This document shows, piece after piece, positions 21,839-32,649 of a DNA stretch of 64,000 nucleotides. The stretch lies in assembly GCA_030522415.1 (NCBI GenBank), contig CM060121.1:14030055-14094054 (forward strand), read 5' to 3'. The number at the start of each line of letters is the position of its first letter. Position 1 is the first letter of the stretch. The translations under genes were made by a program, and so were the position numbers. This stretch comes from Channallabes apus. Its lineage: Eukaryota; Chordata; Actinopteri; Siluriformes; Clariidae. Below the pieces are notes generated by a model. That model was given only the letters and a program-made list of their open reading frames with translations. It did no database searches and had not been told where the DNA came from.

Positions 21839-21844
21839 CTTGGA

Positions 21845-23197
21845 GATGGTCATCTTCCAGATCATTTTTCAGCTCAAGCTGCAGAACTAGTAGCCTTAAC
21901 TAGAGCATGCACGCTAGCTTCAGGGTCAGTTGCAAATATCTACACTGATTCCAGGTATGCTTTTGGAGTAGTTCATGATTTTGGTGTCATTTGGGAAAGT
22001 AGCCAGTTTCTAACTTCTGCTGGATCCCCCATTAAGCATGCTGGATTAGTGAAAGATCTAATGTTTGCCATGAAACTTCCAAAGAAATTAGCTGTGATCA
22101 AAGTAAAAGCACATCTCACAACTAATACTATGGAAGCTAAAGGTAATGCTCTTGCTGATGTAGCTGCTAAACAGGCTTGTTTCTATGCAACTGTACAAGT
22201 GTGTTCAGGTAGTACAGCACAGAAGACCATTCTGCCTCCTGAATCGATGATTGATCTGTACAAAGACGTCCCTCTATATGAAGCATGGACATGGTTGGAC
22301 AAAGGAGCCACAGTGGATTCATCCAGCTGCTGGACCAAAGGGGGAAAGTATGTCAGTCCTGAATCACTGCTGCCATATTTGGCTCAACAAATCCACAATT
22401 TGGGTCACAGTGGTCCAGCGACAATGAATCACAGGTTCGCAAAACAATGGTGGAATCCTAAATTCAGAATTGTAGAAACAGTCAAGAGATGTGTTACATG
22501 TCAGAAAAATAATGATGTGCCAGCAGTAACTACCGCAGCAACACAAACCCCAGCTCCACCAGGACCATTTCGTCACTTGCAAGTTGATTACATATCGTTA
22601 CCTCCTTGTAAAGGAAAAACTGACATCTTGGTAGTAATTGACAAGTTCTCAAGATGGATAGAAGCTTATCCAACAGGACGTGCTACAGCTGCGCATACTG
22701 CTAAATGTCTTGTTACTGATTTCATTCCCAGATGGGGATTACCAGATTACATCGACTCAGATCAAGGAACACACTTCACAGGACAGGTAGTCAGGAAAGT
22801 GTCTAAAATGTTGAAGATTAAATGGAATCTTCACTGTCCATACAGACCGCAAGCATCAGGACAGGTTGAACGAGCAAACAGAACAATCAAAGCCAGGCTA
22901 AGCAAAATGCACCAGGAAGGAGTACCATGGGTCGAAGCGCCTCCGGCGGTACTGTGTACTATGAGAGCATCACCCAACAGATTAGTAGGACTGAGCCCTC
23001 ATGAGATTTTTACTGGACGTCCAATGCAAATGCCAGGTGTGATTGATCTTAGAAATGCTGATGTACACTTTGCTTCAGATGCCCTGATTGCTTACTGTGA
23101 AAACCTCACAAAGGCAGTACAAAGTGCCAGAGAGAGAGTTGAGTCGTGTTGGCAGACTCCACCAGAAGGTGGACACACAACCATCCCAGGTCAGTAG
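21845..23197 (+). pseudogene. Retroviral RNase H (end) and integrase
   Basis: Continues RNase H after the LINE: AELVAL (catalytic Glu), YTDSRYAF (Asp), ADVAAKQA (last Asp). Integrase follows in the same frame: zinc-binding HNLGHSG...CVTCQKN (about 22396-22506), catalytic core with VDYISLP (D, about 22585), DSDQGTHF (D, about 22757) and SGQVERANR (E, about 22858). The DDE triad is present. The frame is open to TAG at 23195-23197. Without RT and protease it cannot work alone. Confidence 0.88.
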
Positions 23198-23782
23198 GTC
23201 ATGATAAAATCATTTATGAACAAGCCATTAGAGCCTAAGTAGCATGGACCACATCAAGTTCTGTTGATTACAGCAGCTGCAGTGTTGTGTCAGGGAAGGA
23301 AAACCTGTGTCACACTGTAAAGTTGTTCCCCCACCTGCAGGGATAGGATAGGACACATGGACCAGTGAGGAGCCCAGGGAAGAACCGAATGCAACAGGCA
23401 TCAGGGGCCAAACCCTGTGGTGAAGACTCCCTCATAGGCCTTCCCCATCCACTAGTCCATCCTTACCTCACTGTTCTTTAGGTGTCACAGGAATTAAGGA
23501 ATAGGGAAAGAAGGAACAATAGTAGACACAGATCGAACAGAGGATACAACCCTAGGGATTGAATTCTTTTATAACAGATACTGCTTTGTCATCTTTTGTT
23601 TTCTTTCTTATTCTGTGCAGATACCACTTGATGGCTGTCTCGAGACCCACACACACTGACCTCGTCAATTACAAAGGAAGCCACCACCTCTGGACAACTA
23701 GACTCACTACTGAGCCAACTGTCACAGAAAAAAAATACACAACGCAGAGTATCAAATACAAGAACTTCAGTCATCCATCAAC
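23198..23782 (+). other. Decayed retroviral env region
   Basis: About 580 bp between integrase and the env tail with no long frame and no surface-unit motif recognised. Far too short for a complete env, so most of env is deleted. Confidence 0.55.
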
Positions 23783-24037
23783 ATGATCAAGATTGCCAGA
23801 CAAGACATTCTTGATCTTTCAAAAAAATTACACCACATGACTGAAGATAATTCTTCATGGTTCGGAAACATGTTAGGGAAACCCTGGCTGTGGATCAAGG
23901 AAATAGCAATTCTGCTGTTGTATTTCCTACTGGTGTACTATCTATGCGTCCACAGTATCAAGTGTTTCATTCAACAAATAACCCACACCCATCAAGAAGA
24001 AATGGCCGTTCCAACCAGAAAAGACTATTATCCATAA
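23783..24037 (+). pseudogene. Retroviral env, transmembrane-anchor remnant
   Basis: 84 codons: a short polar lead, then a hydrophobic membrane span (IAILLLYFLLVYYLCV) and a basic/polar cytoplasmic-like tail before the 3' LTR. Position and profile fit the C terminus of a retroviral TM subunit. Surface subunit, cleavage site and fusion region are absent. Identification rests on position and hydrophobicity. Confidence 0.55.
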
Positions 24038-24152
24038 GAACTTCACACACACTAGCTAGATGTTTGTTTATATGTCATCATGGCATTCATCACTGCATTC
24101 AACAACAGAACAAGTGCCATGTGCCTGTAACAATCACAAGTTACAAGGGAAC

Positions 24153-24715
24153 TGTAGGATTACAAATTTATAAAATGTAAAATGTAGCTTCCAACGTAAT
24201 AGTATATAAACTGAACAAGTTATGTACATTGGGTTTTACATTTTAAGGTAAAGTTGGTGACATTCTAAGAACATACAAGTCTGGTAGGCCAGGTGTCAGA
24301 GACATTAACCTTTTGTCTTTATGTACTTCCTGACCGCTGGATAGGGTCCCAAAGTCAATGTAAATGCTAATCTCAAGGCCAGGCCGTGCCTTTGTCTCTA
24401 TGATAATGTAAAGGTTTGGGGGATACTGTCAGGCTGATTAGATTAACACCTATGCATTTGAAAGCCACTGTTATGCTGATGAGATCAGGGCTGGGGAACT
24501 TCCGTTACCAGGCTGCCTCCGGTACCACACTATGCTTTGTTTAGATTGTCTCCACTTCTTTGTATCCCTCCCTCTTGTAAAGTATAAACTCTCCAGAGCT
24601 GAGTTGTAAGAAAGACTTGGATGACTACAGCGACGCTCGGCGAGTTCTCAATAAAGAGTAACTTCTGCTTGAATGATATCCCAACGTCTCCTGGTCTCTG
24701 AAAAAGTTCCCAACA
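24153..24715 (+). repeat. 3' LTR of endogenous retrovirus (563 bp)
   Basis: About 98% identical by eye to the 5' LTR. Lacks five bases (ACTGT) before the TATAAAC and carries an extra CTGGTCTC near the end. Preceded by a weak purine stretch (ACAAGGGAAC). Followed by ACAT, the target duplication. Confidence 0.92.
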
Positions 24716-25243
24716 ACATACATCAACTAAGCATGGGTGACAATTACCCATAATCCTGCAACGAGAGAAGAACCATTGGCTCAGTTGTGATCACATGACG
24801 TTCGGCAAAAAAAGTGCATGCGTACTGGCCTTATATCAAGCCCTCACTCATTTATTAAGGTAAAATTTGTTTAAAATTAAAAAAAAAAAATGCTCATCTT
24901 GCAAAACGCTTGCAGACCAAGTTGCTCGCAATCCAAGATTCAACTGTATTTTAAAAGCTTTAAACTTCCAGTTTTTGAGAAAAGCACAACACCTTATTTT
25001 CGAGCTGGCGCATTGTGACAAGCTAATCATGTTACTTCTTTATATCATGTGATTAGTGATGCAGAGATACTTCCTGTGCAATGCAGCGGCTGATGTGAAG
25101 TGTTTTGCATATGTTCAAAGAAATTTTGTAGAATGTTGTTTGGAAGAAAAGGATATTTATACTCTGTTATTGCCATTGCAATCACACAAAATTCAAAGTT
25201 GTATAACCCAGACAATTGAGAAAAAATGTGTCCATTTGTGCTT
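24716..25243. other. Gene-free spacer (mgat5b intron)
   Basis: AT-rich with an A run near 24880. Short open frames only. Nothing recognised. Confidence 0.5.
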
Positions 25244-25910
25244 TTTTAATTAATTTCCCCCCCCGATTTTCTCCCTAATTTAGTCGTGTCCAACGGCCAC
25301 TACAACGTTATATACCATTGCATGTATGCATGTATGTCTGTTGCCCTTTTAAGATGTGTTTCCCCTCCCCCAGAGTGTGCGCTGCTCTACTTCCGAATCG
25401 ATTTCTACTCTTGCAGTTTTCTTTAATTCTGCTCGTGCTTTTGTATTGCGTTTTTGGGACATTAAGAAAAGCCAATAAAAGTTTGTATTAAATGCCGTTT
25501 TTGTCTCTGAACTCCTTTTTTCACGTCACACGTGTCACTAGGGGGTTCCCACATTAAGACTACTACCACTCAGTCGGGAGGGCCGAAGATATCACGTGTT
25601 TCCTCCGAACCACATGACGCCAGCCGGCCGCATCTTTTCGAACTGCTTGCTCACGCACCGTTGGGGGCAGTGTAACACACTCGGAGGACAGTGCTTTCAG
25701 CTCCTTCCGCTTGCTCTAGCTCACAGATGCCCTGTAGAGCCGTGATTAATGTGGAAGCACATTAATCCTCTCATCCCTCCCCTCTGAGAGAGCACGGCCA
25801 ATCAGCTCTCTCCAGCTCTCCGGCCGCGAGAAGTTACAGCATCACCTGGGAATCGAAACAGCGATCTCCGAATGATAGGGTGAGCGCTTTACCACTGCGT
25901 CACATTTGTG
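25244..25910 (-). mobile_element. tRNA-derived SINE (minus), interrupted by an insertion
   Basis: On the minus strand it starts with a tRNA-like head (A-box-like CGCAGTGGTAAAGCGC at about 25884-25903; B-box-like GTTTCGATTCCC near 25852-25863), has a GC-rich body and ends in a pyrimidine/CCCCCC-rich 3' region at about 25246. Between about 25305 and 25545 an unrelated segment interrupts the body. Confidence 0.65.
25305..25545 (+). repeat. Possible solo LTR inside the SINE
   Basis: About 240 bp with CCAATAAAAGTTTG (polyadenylation signal) followed by TTTTTGTCTCTGAACTCC, resembling an R-U5 boundary. ACGT occurs at both edges, but clean TG...CA ends were not found, so boundaries and identity are uncertain. 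Confidence 0.35.
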
Positions 25911-26283
25911 CTTTTTAACACCCTTAAATTTAAAATTCTCTAAGCCGCAAAAAATGTAAGCTCATTTTGTTGTCAACCTGTTTGTATGCTAGCAAATTGA
26001 TTTTTTTTTTTTAATTATAATTTCTGAAAAAAATTATTTTTTACCAGCAGCATTTTATGGTGTTTTAAAGGGTTTTAGAGAGGTAGGGTAAAATTACTCT
26101 ACTTCCTGCCTATTGTTGGTTTAAATAGTAGTTTAAAATAGATATTCTGAAAGATGTAATTACATCTTTGTATTACATTTGTAGCAGAGGTTGGCATATA
26201 CAGTATAACTGAAAATATAGTATTTTATTGGTGTTCTGTCTCAACATATTACATTATAGAAAAAATGTAATGTAGCAACTTAC

Positions 26284-26357
26284 ATCAACTTTACTTGCAC
26301 AGTCTGGGTAGCCAGGATCTTTTGGGATTTCACACTCTCCTAACATTCCATCCTTCC
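26284..26357 (-). CDS. mgat5b: mgat5b internal exon (stem region, third seen here)
   Basis: 74-bp exon: acceptor CTACAG|GG at 26358-26359, donor GAT|GTAAGT at 26283-26278. It completes a Gly codon from the previous exon (phase 1) and encodes KDGMLGECEIPKDPGYPDC followed by ASKVD. The two cysteines and the PDC-xx-KV pattern match the segment of MGAT5B just before the Golgi catalytic domain (family knowledge). The product is a type II Golgi membrane glycosyltransferase that adds beta-1,6-linked GlcNAc branches to N- and O-mannosyl glycans. The next exon was not found before the window edge. Confidence 0.82.
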
Positions 26358-27127
26358 CTGTAGATGACAAAGACAGACATACTGCTTGACATTACATTTC
26401 CCTAAGAGAATGGTTTGAAAAATGGTTGGTAAAAGGAATCAAAACTATGGCAGCTCTAATGAAGCAGGAAACCCTAAATCTTATCCTTATCTGCCTCCCA
26501 GGCCTTCTTTTGGTCTGAAAATGTCACATTAAATTCCTACTGTTGCATCATTGTGCATTGGCATGCCGGCAATTAAAATGCATCTCTGAAGACTAAAGTT
26601 CAGCAGGGGGAAACAAGGAATTGGCAAAATCCCCTTATGTTAATTAATATAAATCCTCTGTGCTGTGTGGAACTGGGTTCCAGTTACACAAATTAAAGGA
26701 ACAAGGCTGTTCTTTATTTAACCGGCTACCAAGGTCCAGTGAGCATGATCACACACAAAGGATTATGCATCGTTCTGTTTGATTACTGCAATGATCCTGA
26801 CAATGGTAACAATGGGATAATATTCCAGAAGACTGCAAAAAAGAAATACTACTGAAATGGATGACTACATGGAAATAAATGTGTGTTCTTTTATGTGTGG
26901 TATTATTAATAGAAGGCAACATTTAGAAATAAAATGCTAGTGTAGTTCAGGTGATTATAACAGCAACAACAAAAAAGCAAGATCAATTAATGATCCAAGC
27001 ACTTTACCCAGTGTGCACAGGTATAACTATAGGATGTCTGACTCATTGTGGAAATTTTTAGGACCATTCAAGCCCTGAAATGTTAAAATCCCAGACATAT
27101 GAAGGATTTATGAAGGATTCATTTTAT
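26358..27127. other. mgat5b intron, no other feature
   Basis: AT-rich intronic sequence. No coding or repeat signature was recognised. Confidence 0.5.
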
Positions 27128-27690
27128 TTACAATAAGGATGGAAAGTTTTCAGACCCTTTCAATCATCTTACAATGGATTTTTTCCCCCTCATCATTCCA
27201 TAACCACAAAGTAAAAACAGGTGTTGGGAGTGTTTTGTTAATTTCTAAAAAAAAAAAAAAAAAAAACCCTGAAATATTCAATTTGGGGCGGCGCGGTGGT
27301 GTAGTGGTTAGCACTGTCGCCTTGCACCTCCAGGGTCTGGGTTCGATTCCCCGGCCAGGCTCGATTCCCGTCTCTGTGTGCATGGAGTTTGCATGTTCTC
27401 CCCGTGCTTGGTGGGTTTCCTCCGGGTACTCCGGTTTCCTCCCACAGTCCAAAGATATGCAGGTTAGGCTAATTGGCGTTCCTAAATTGCCCGTAGTGTG
27501 TGATTGGATGTGTGAGTGTGTGTATGTCCTGCGATGGATTGGCACCCTGTCCAGGGTGTACCCCGCCTAGTGCCCGAAGTCTCCTGGGATAGGCTCCAGG
27601 TCCCCCGCGACCCTGAACACAGGATTAAGCGGTATAGAAAATGAATGAATGAATATTCAATTTGCATAAGTATTCATAGGAGAGCTGGTA
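27128..27690 (+). mobile_element. Tc1 terminal fragment interrupted by a V-SINE
   Basis: GGAAAGTTTTCAGACCCTTT, the CATAACCACAAAGTAAAAAC stretch and, after the SINE, TTGCATAAGTATTCA follow the order of a fish Tc1-family end. The partner end is not adjacent, although 29620-29966 is an end of the same general family. Confidence 0.6.
27286..27652 (+). mobile_element. V-SINE (DANA-like tRNA SINE) with 12-bp target duplication
   Basis: tRNA-like head (GGTGTAGTGGTTAGCACTGT; B box GGTTCGATTCC), the V-SINE conserved core (GGAGTTTGCATGTTCTCCCC, TTTCCTCCCACAGTCCAAAG) and an (AATG)n tail. ATATTCAATTTG flanks it at 27274-27285 and 27653-27664. Confidence 0.95.
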
Positions 27691-28394
27691 TTATATTCTA
27701 ATGGTATGATAACCTTAAGCAAAAATATCACAGTTTCACAGTATTGCGACTACAGCTATTAAATGTTATGTTGCAATTTCTGGGTAAAAAACAACAACTT
27801 TCTATTGAACACAATCTATTTTATTTATAATAAAATAATTGAATTCTTCTCAATTAAATTGAAATAACTGCAACCCCTTAAGGGAGCATAAACCTGCAGC
27901 ACACCAAGCACAGAACACAAATAAATAAATAAAAAAACTAGTAGTTACTACTAAGAATAATATTAAATAATGATATAATATTAATTCTATTATTTCAACT
28001 TTGATGCACTCACATAGTGCTATATGTTTAGTTACAAAGCCCATACAAAGTGCATGTGTTCACACGTATGTAATTGCAGGATCAGGCCAACCTACACTAT
28101 TTTTTATTATTTTCATTTTTTTAGCCCTTTCCAAAAAAATGAAGAATACTTTACTGCCTATCCATTTTATTAGTCAGCATTAACTAGCACCAAAGCTATA
28201 CTCTCTGTGCTGCAGAAAGGATACCAGCACAGGATTATGTGAATAGTATCACTTGGAGACAAAAACCCTACATTGCACACAAGGGATTGCTGCTATTTGT
28301 CCTTGATGTGTCATAAAAACAGGTCATACTACAGGAACCTTATGACAAAAATGTTTAATGGTTTTGAAACAGACTAACTGACTTTTTCAAACAG
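27691..28394. other. mgat5b intron, no feature recognised
   Basis: AT-rich sequence without a usable frame or repeat signature. Confidence 0.5.
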
Positions 28395-28766
28395 TTGTAT
28401 ACCTTGAAACTACAAATTGGTGAAACCACAAAAGGTGATCTCAGTGTCTGCAGGAACTATCGGGGGATTATGCTCCTTTCAGTACCAGGCAAGATTCTAA
28501 ATAGAGTCATCCTGGAGCGGATGAAGGAGGCAGTCGACCCTAAGCTCCGAGACCAGCAGGCAGGTTTCCGCAAGAAAAGGTCATGTGCTGATCAAATTGC
28601 CAGTCTACCGATCATTGTGGAACAGTCACTGGAGTGGAACTCTCCACTCTACATCAACTTCATAGATTATGAGAAGGTATTTGACAGTGTGGATAGAGAG
28701 ACCCTGTGGAAACTGCTGAGACATTATGGAGTTCCTCAAAAAATTCCATGCTCATCTGTGGGCTAA
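28395..28766 (+). pseudogene. Non-LTR reverse transcriptase fragment (RTE-like)
   Basis: About 115 codons of the RT finger/palm start: NYRGIMLLSVPGKILNRVIL, DQQAGFRKKRSC, FIDYEKVFDSVDRETLWKLL (first catalytic Asp region). The FADD box and the endonuclease are missing. The family is distinct from the L2-like LINEs nearby; RTE-type is the best guess. Confidence 0.75.
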
Positions 28767-28904
28767 GGGCTACAGAGAGAGAGAGAGATAATTCAGACCC
28801 ATCACTTGGTCAAAACACCTTTGGCAGAAGTGACAAACTGAAGTCTGTTTGTGAATGATGCTATATGCTTGACACACTTTTCTTTTGGAAGTTTTTTTTT
28901 TATT

Positions 28905-29966
28905 CTTCTTGGCAGAAAAGCCCACACAGGCTGTTGCTGCAGTGATGGTTGTCCTTCTGAAAGGCTCAAACATCTCCACTAGAGTCCTACATTACCATGA
29001 TCTAATTGCAGGTGATTACAGTAGCACTAGTATTTGGTCATATGAAACGTATTTTACTGTTTGGCCATAATGATCAGAAACCTTCAGAAGAACAACCATC
29101 TTGTATCATCACACTCAAAAAGACTTGAGGCTGTAATAGGTGTAAAAAATAACAAAAAGTTTCTCGTGGTCTGAGAGTCCTTCAGCTACCTTTTGGCAAA
29201 CTCCAGACGACTTGTCATGTGCCTTTTACTGAGGGATGCCTTCCGTTTGGCCACTACCATATAGACCTGATTGGTGGAGTGCTGCAGAGATGGTTGTTCT
29301 TCTGGAATGTTCTCCTCTCTCCACAGAAAAAGACTGGAACTCTTTCAGAGTGACCATCGGGTTCTTGGTCACTTCCCTGACTAAGGCCCTTCTCCCCTGA
29401 GCGCTACTGTAAGTTTGGCTGGGTGGCCCACTCTAGGAAGAGTCCTGGTGGTTCCAAACTTCTTCCATTTATGGATGATGGAGGCCACTGTGCTCATCAG
29501 GATCTTCAATGCTGCAGAAATTTTTCTGTCCCCTTCCCCAGATCTGTGCCTTGATACAATCCTGTCCCTGTGGTCTATAGACAATTCCTTGGACTTGGCT
29601 TGGTTTGTGCTCTGACATGCACTGTTAACTGTGAGACCTTATATAGACAGGTGTGTGCCTTTCCAAATCATGTCCGATCAACTGAATTTATCACAGGTGG
29701 ACTCCAATCGAGTTGTAGAAACATCTCAAGGATGATCAGTGGAAACAGGATGCACCTGAGCTCAATTTTGAGTATCATGTACTGTGAATATTTATGTACA
29801 TGTGATTTTGTCAATTTATATATATTTTTAAATTTGCAAAGATTTCCAACAAACTATTGTCACGTTGTCATTATAGGGTATTGTTTGTAGAATTTTAAGG
29901 AAAATAATTAATTGAATCAATTTTGGAATAAGGCTGTAGCGTTGTGAATACATTCCAGGTGCACTG
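28905..29966 (-). pseudogene. Tc1-like remnants, minus strand
   Basis: 29400-29598 encodes an N-terminal HTH (RDRIVSRHRSGEGDRKISAA, then ASIIHKWKKFGTTRTL). It continues brokenly to 29150 (EVTKNPMVTL, RRTTISAALHQSGLYG). 28930-29000 repeats the RRTTITAAT motif, so a second fragment abuts. 29620-29966 is terminal sequence ending GGTGCACTG followed by TA. The catalytic domain is missing. Confidence 0.8.
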
Positions 29967-31151
29967 TACACATTGAAAGTTCCTGGAACCATAGCTAATC
30001 ATCACTAAGAGGTGTTCTATGAAACATTTCACAATGCCCTCTCAGACTAATTATAAAGAACATTAAACATTAGCCAGCATGCATAGAAACTGAATCTGGG
30101 GAGAAGACAGGACAACAAACCCCAGATATATAGCCTAAATAAATCCAAAAGCCTTTCTCTGGCCTAACAAGAAATCTGTCAACATTTTAGCTCTGTCTTC
30201 TGGTTTGAGGACTTTGTGTACATGTCGAGCTTTCCGAAAAGGCCCACAAAGTTTTTTTTTCTAAGCCTTCAGGCCCAGACCAGTCACAGTATAGCTCACA
30301 CTAAGCACTGTTTGTCACCTATGTTAATCTCTACTCTATTCAATTCAATTCAATTCAATTCAAAGAACTTTATTAATCCCAAAGGGAAATTGCTTCAACT
30401 TCAGGTCTAGCGCCCAAATCAACAAACACCAGCATGACGCTTATAATAAATTTCATCCTAGGTACCATGCCATGTCCCGGTAAAGGCCCCCAGGTGGAGC
30501 CCTGTTACAGGTCACAAGCTAAGCCCAGACACAGCACCAATGTGCTAGGAGCCATGTCTTAAGGGGTTATTCTGTCATTTCCAGGCACTACACACCATGT
30601 AGTATTATATTATTTTTCCTCTCGCTTTACAATTTCTGTTACAATAATTCATTATTTCATTCATTCATTCACTGAGTTTAGGTATTCCTTATGTAGTGAT
30701 TATTAGTTGCTTTATTATTCTCAATTTCTTTGTCAGATTCTGAAAGGCTCAAACATCTCCACAAGGGAACTACGGATCTCGTTTACCCTTGGGTTCTTGG
30801 TTACCTGTCTGACCAAGGCTCTTCATCCCGATTACTGAGTTTGGCTGGGCAGCCTGATCCAGAAAGACTGGATTTAAGAAAACAATCCAAAAAGCATTAT
30901 TTTCCTTTGACACTGTGGGCTATTGTGTGCAGAATGCTAAGGAAAAAGCTTGTGAATCTAGACTGTGTAGTCACTTGGTATCTATTGAAACTCAGCTACA
31001 GCTTTAAGTTAAAGCAGTTAAGTTTAAGGACAGCAGTAATACCAGACTGAAGTAAACGTCTCGAGTAATGGAACATTTAGGATTGGTAAACATTAAACTG
31101 TAAATTAATAATAATAAAAAATAAAAATTATGAATAAATTAGTATATGCAC
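29967..31151. other. mgat5b intron with small repeat fragments
   Basis: Holds an (ATTCA)n run and L2-type 3' tail (30337-30400) and another Tc1 fragment on the minus strand (30735-30870; CTGAAAGGCTCAAACATCTCC shared with 28957-28977). Otherwise nothing was recognised. Confidence 0.55.
30337..30400 (-). mobile_element. LINE 3' tail fragment
   Basis: (ATTCA)n followed by AAAGAACTTTATTAATCCCA on the plus strand, i.e. a minus-strand LINE 3' end with polyadenylation-like sequence and short tandem tail. 5'-truncated. Confidence 0.55.
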
Positions 31152-31261
31152 CTGTGGCAGCATTTTTACTCTTCTGCAGGATCTGCTCCACACGCACAGC
31201 AATTTCAGACACATTTTGAGCAATGGCCTGAATCCGTTCCACAAGTCCTATTGGCTGAAAT
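31152..31261 (-). CDS. mgat5b: mgat5b internal exon (stem region, second seen here)
   Basis: 110-bp exon with acceptor CTGCCTAG|A (31262-31263) and donor ACAG|GTGCAT (31151-31150). The first base completes an Arg codon begun in the 49252-49396 exon, then 36 codons (FQPIGLVERIQAIAQNVSEI, AVRVEQILQKSKNAAT) and one base of the next Gly. ERIQAIAQNVS is characteristic of MGAT5B, and N-V-S is a glycosylation sequon. A second AG four residues into the exon (TTTCAG|CC) would break the phase with the upstream exon, which decides the acceptor. Predicted luminal stem, helical. Confidence 0.88.
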
Positions 31262-31580
31262 CTAGGCAGACAAACACAAATTCACACAGAAAATGTTTAG
31301 GAAACATGTACTGCTCAAATCTCACCACTCCTAAAAATTATGGAAATAGTTTTCAGCCTCTTCCTTCTTCATTTAAAATAAAGTTCAGCTCTTTTGCACA
31401 CAAAAGGTTCTCATTTAGAAACAAAGCATTTTTTGGTTGAACACACTGAATGATGAATTAATAAATATGCACCAAATTATGAACTTCGTATACAACATGA
31501 AATACCTCTAATAGGTAATCAGTCCCTGGGTTACATAGTACATGCAACATGAATCACAGAATTTACCCTCATATACATCC
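31262..31580. other. mgat5b intron, no feature recognised
   Basis: AT-rich, no repeat or coding signature. Confidence 0.5.
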
Positions 31581-32414
31581 TGTAACGGGGCTAAGTGAGG
31601 TCAGGCAGGCTGATAGGACCCAAGAGCAGACACACCCCTATGGAATGACACTCTTAAAAACTTTAATAATGAAAGTGTAGGAGATAGGATGGGTAGTGCT
31701 TGGTGTTACTTTAGCCCGTGGTACAACGATATAGTAAATAGAGGACTGTAATGGGCGTGGAGGATAGAGGCGCAACTCTGAAGTAAGGCTCTGATGTTTT
31801 AATGAAGCGAGACCCTAGTTAGCCGTGACATGAATGATCGCTGCTGGGTGCCGTTATGCAGTGGGAAAAAAACAGAAGTGGATTCAGATCCGCACGTGTC
31901 AGTAATAGTGAAGAGCAGAGTTGGTTCACCTGTTGATGTCTCGAAGTGTGTGGAATCCGGAAGTGATAAACAATAATGCAGTCGAGGGGCGAAGTGTGAG
32001 TCGGTATCTGTGAGAGCAATCAAAACCAGATCAAACAAATCCGAAGCTCTAGACGATAGCAAAGTCGAGGGGTGAAGTGTGAATCGGTGTTCGTGAAGCA
32101 AATATCAGGTCAAACAAATCTGAAGCGATAAGCGAAAGCCATTAAACAAAAACACTTGGTCGAAGTACACATGAATCACAGAAAATTACAGCGAGAAAAC
32201 TGGGCTGTGGAGCATGCAATAATCCGGCAGAAAGGAACCGCACTAGGCTTTCTTAAATTATTTGTGAATGGGGAACCGGTGTGTGTGGGAGGGGCAGTAC
32301 GGAGGCGTGGGAAAAAATGTGACAGCCTGGAGAAAAATATGACAGTGTGTAGAGAAATCTGACGGCGTGGGAAAAACAACAACAACAAAAAAAGAAGTAA
32401 CAGGGGTTATGACA
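31581..32414 (-). repeat. Gypsy 3' LTR (834 bp)
   Basis: On the minus strand begins TGTCATAACCCCTG at 32414, right after a purine-rich tract, and ends CCCCGTTACA at 31581. Confidence 0.85.
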
Positions 32415-32649
32415 GTACCCCGCAGCCCCATCCCCCCTTACAAACATCTCGTTGGACGTTCGGACGGAGCGCGTCAGGGAAACGTTAGTAAATGTCTGTA
32501 ATCAATTTGGGGTCTAAAATGAATCTGGCAGGAACCCAGCTTCTCTCCTCAGATCCATAACCCTCCCATTCTACCAGATACAGAATACCTCTCCCTCAGT
32601 GACGGGCCTTGAGGAGTCGACGTGAATGCTTTGCCACCATCTATGATTC

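Larger units (their letters stand above)
18477..21844 (-). mobile_element. L2-like LINE, full length, one nonsense codon (copy 1)
   Basis: 3368 bp on the minus strand. 5' end TCCAAGATGGCGCCGG at 21844; 3' end AATAAAATTTGAATTTGAA, an (AATTTG)n tail at 18477. Encodes a 60-codon ORF1 and a long endonuclease-reverse transcriptase ORF2. Inserted in retroviral RNase H with no visible loss of host codons. Clade: CR1/L2-like, by endonuclease plus RT order and the short repeated tail. Confidence 0.92.
15547..24715 (+). mobile_element. Endogenous retrovirus, degraded, with nested LINE
   Basis: Two LTRs (15547-16106 and 24153-24715), flanked by the 4-bp duplication ACAT (15543-15546 and 24716-24719). 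Order inside: tRNA-His-type primer site, repeated leader, gag, a short pol remnant, RNase H split by a LINE, integrase, a trace of env. Protease and most of reverse transcriptase are absent, as is nearly all env. Single zinc knuckle, His primer site and 4-bp duplication fit a class I (gamma/epsilon-like) fish retrovirus; no finer placement is claimed. Incapable of autonomous replication. Confidence 0.9.

Noticed and set aside
28395..28766. Host gene exon
   Set aside because: The motifs are those of a non-LTR reverse transcriptase and the fragment lacks splice sites.
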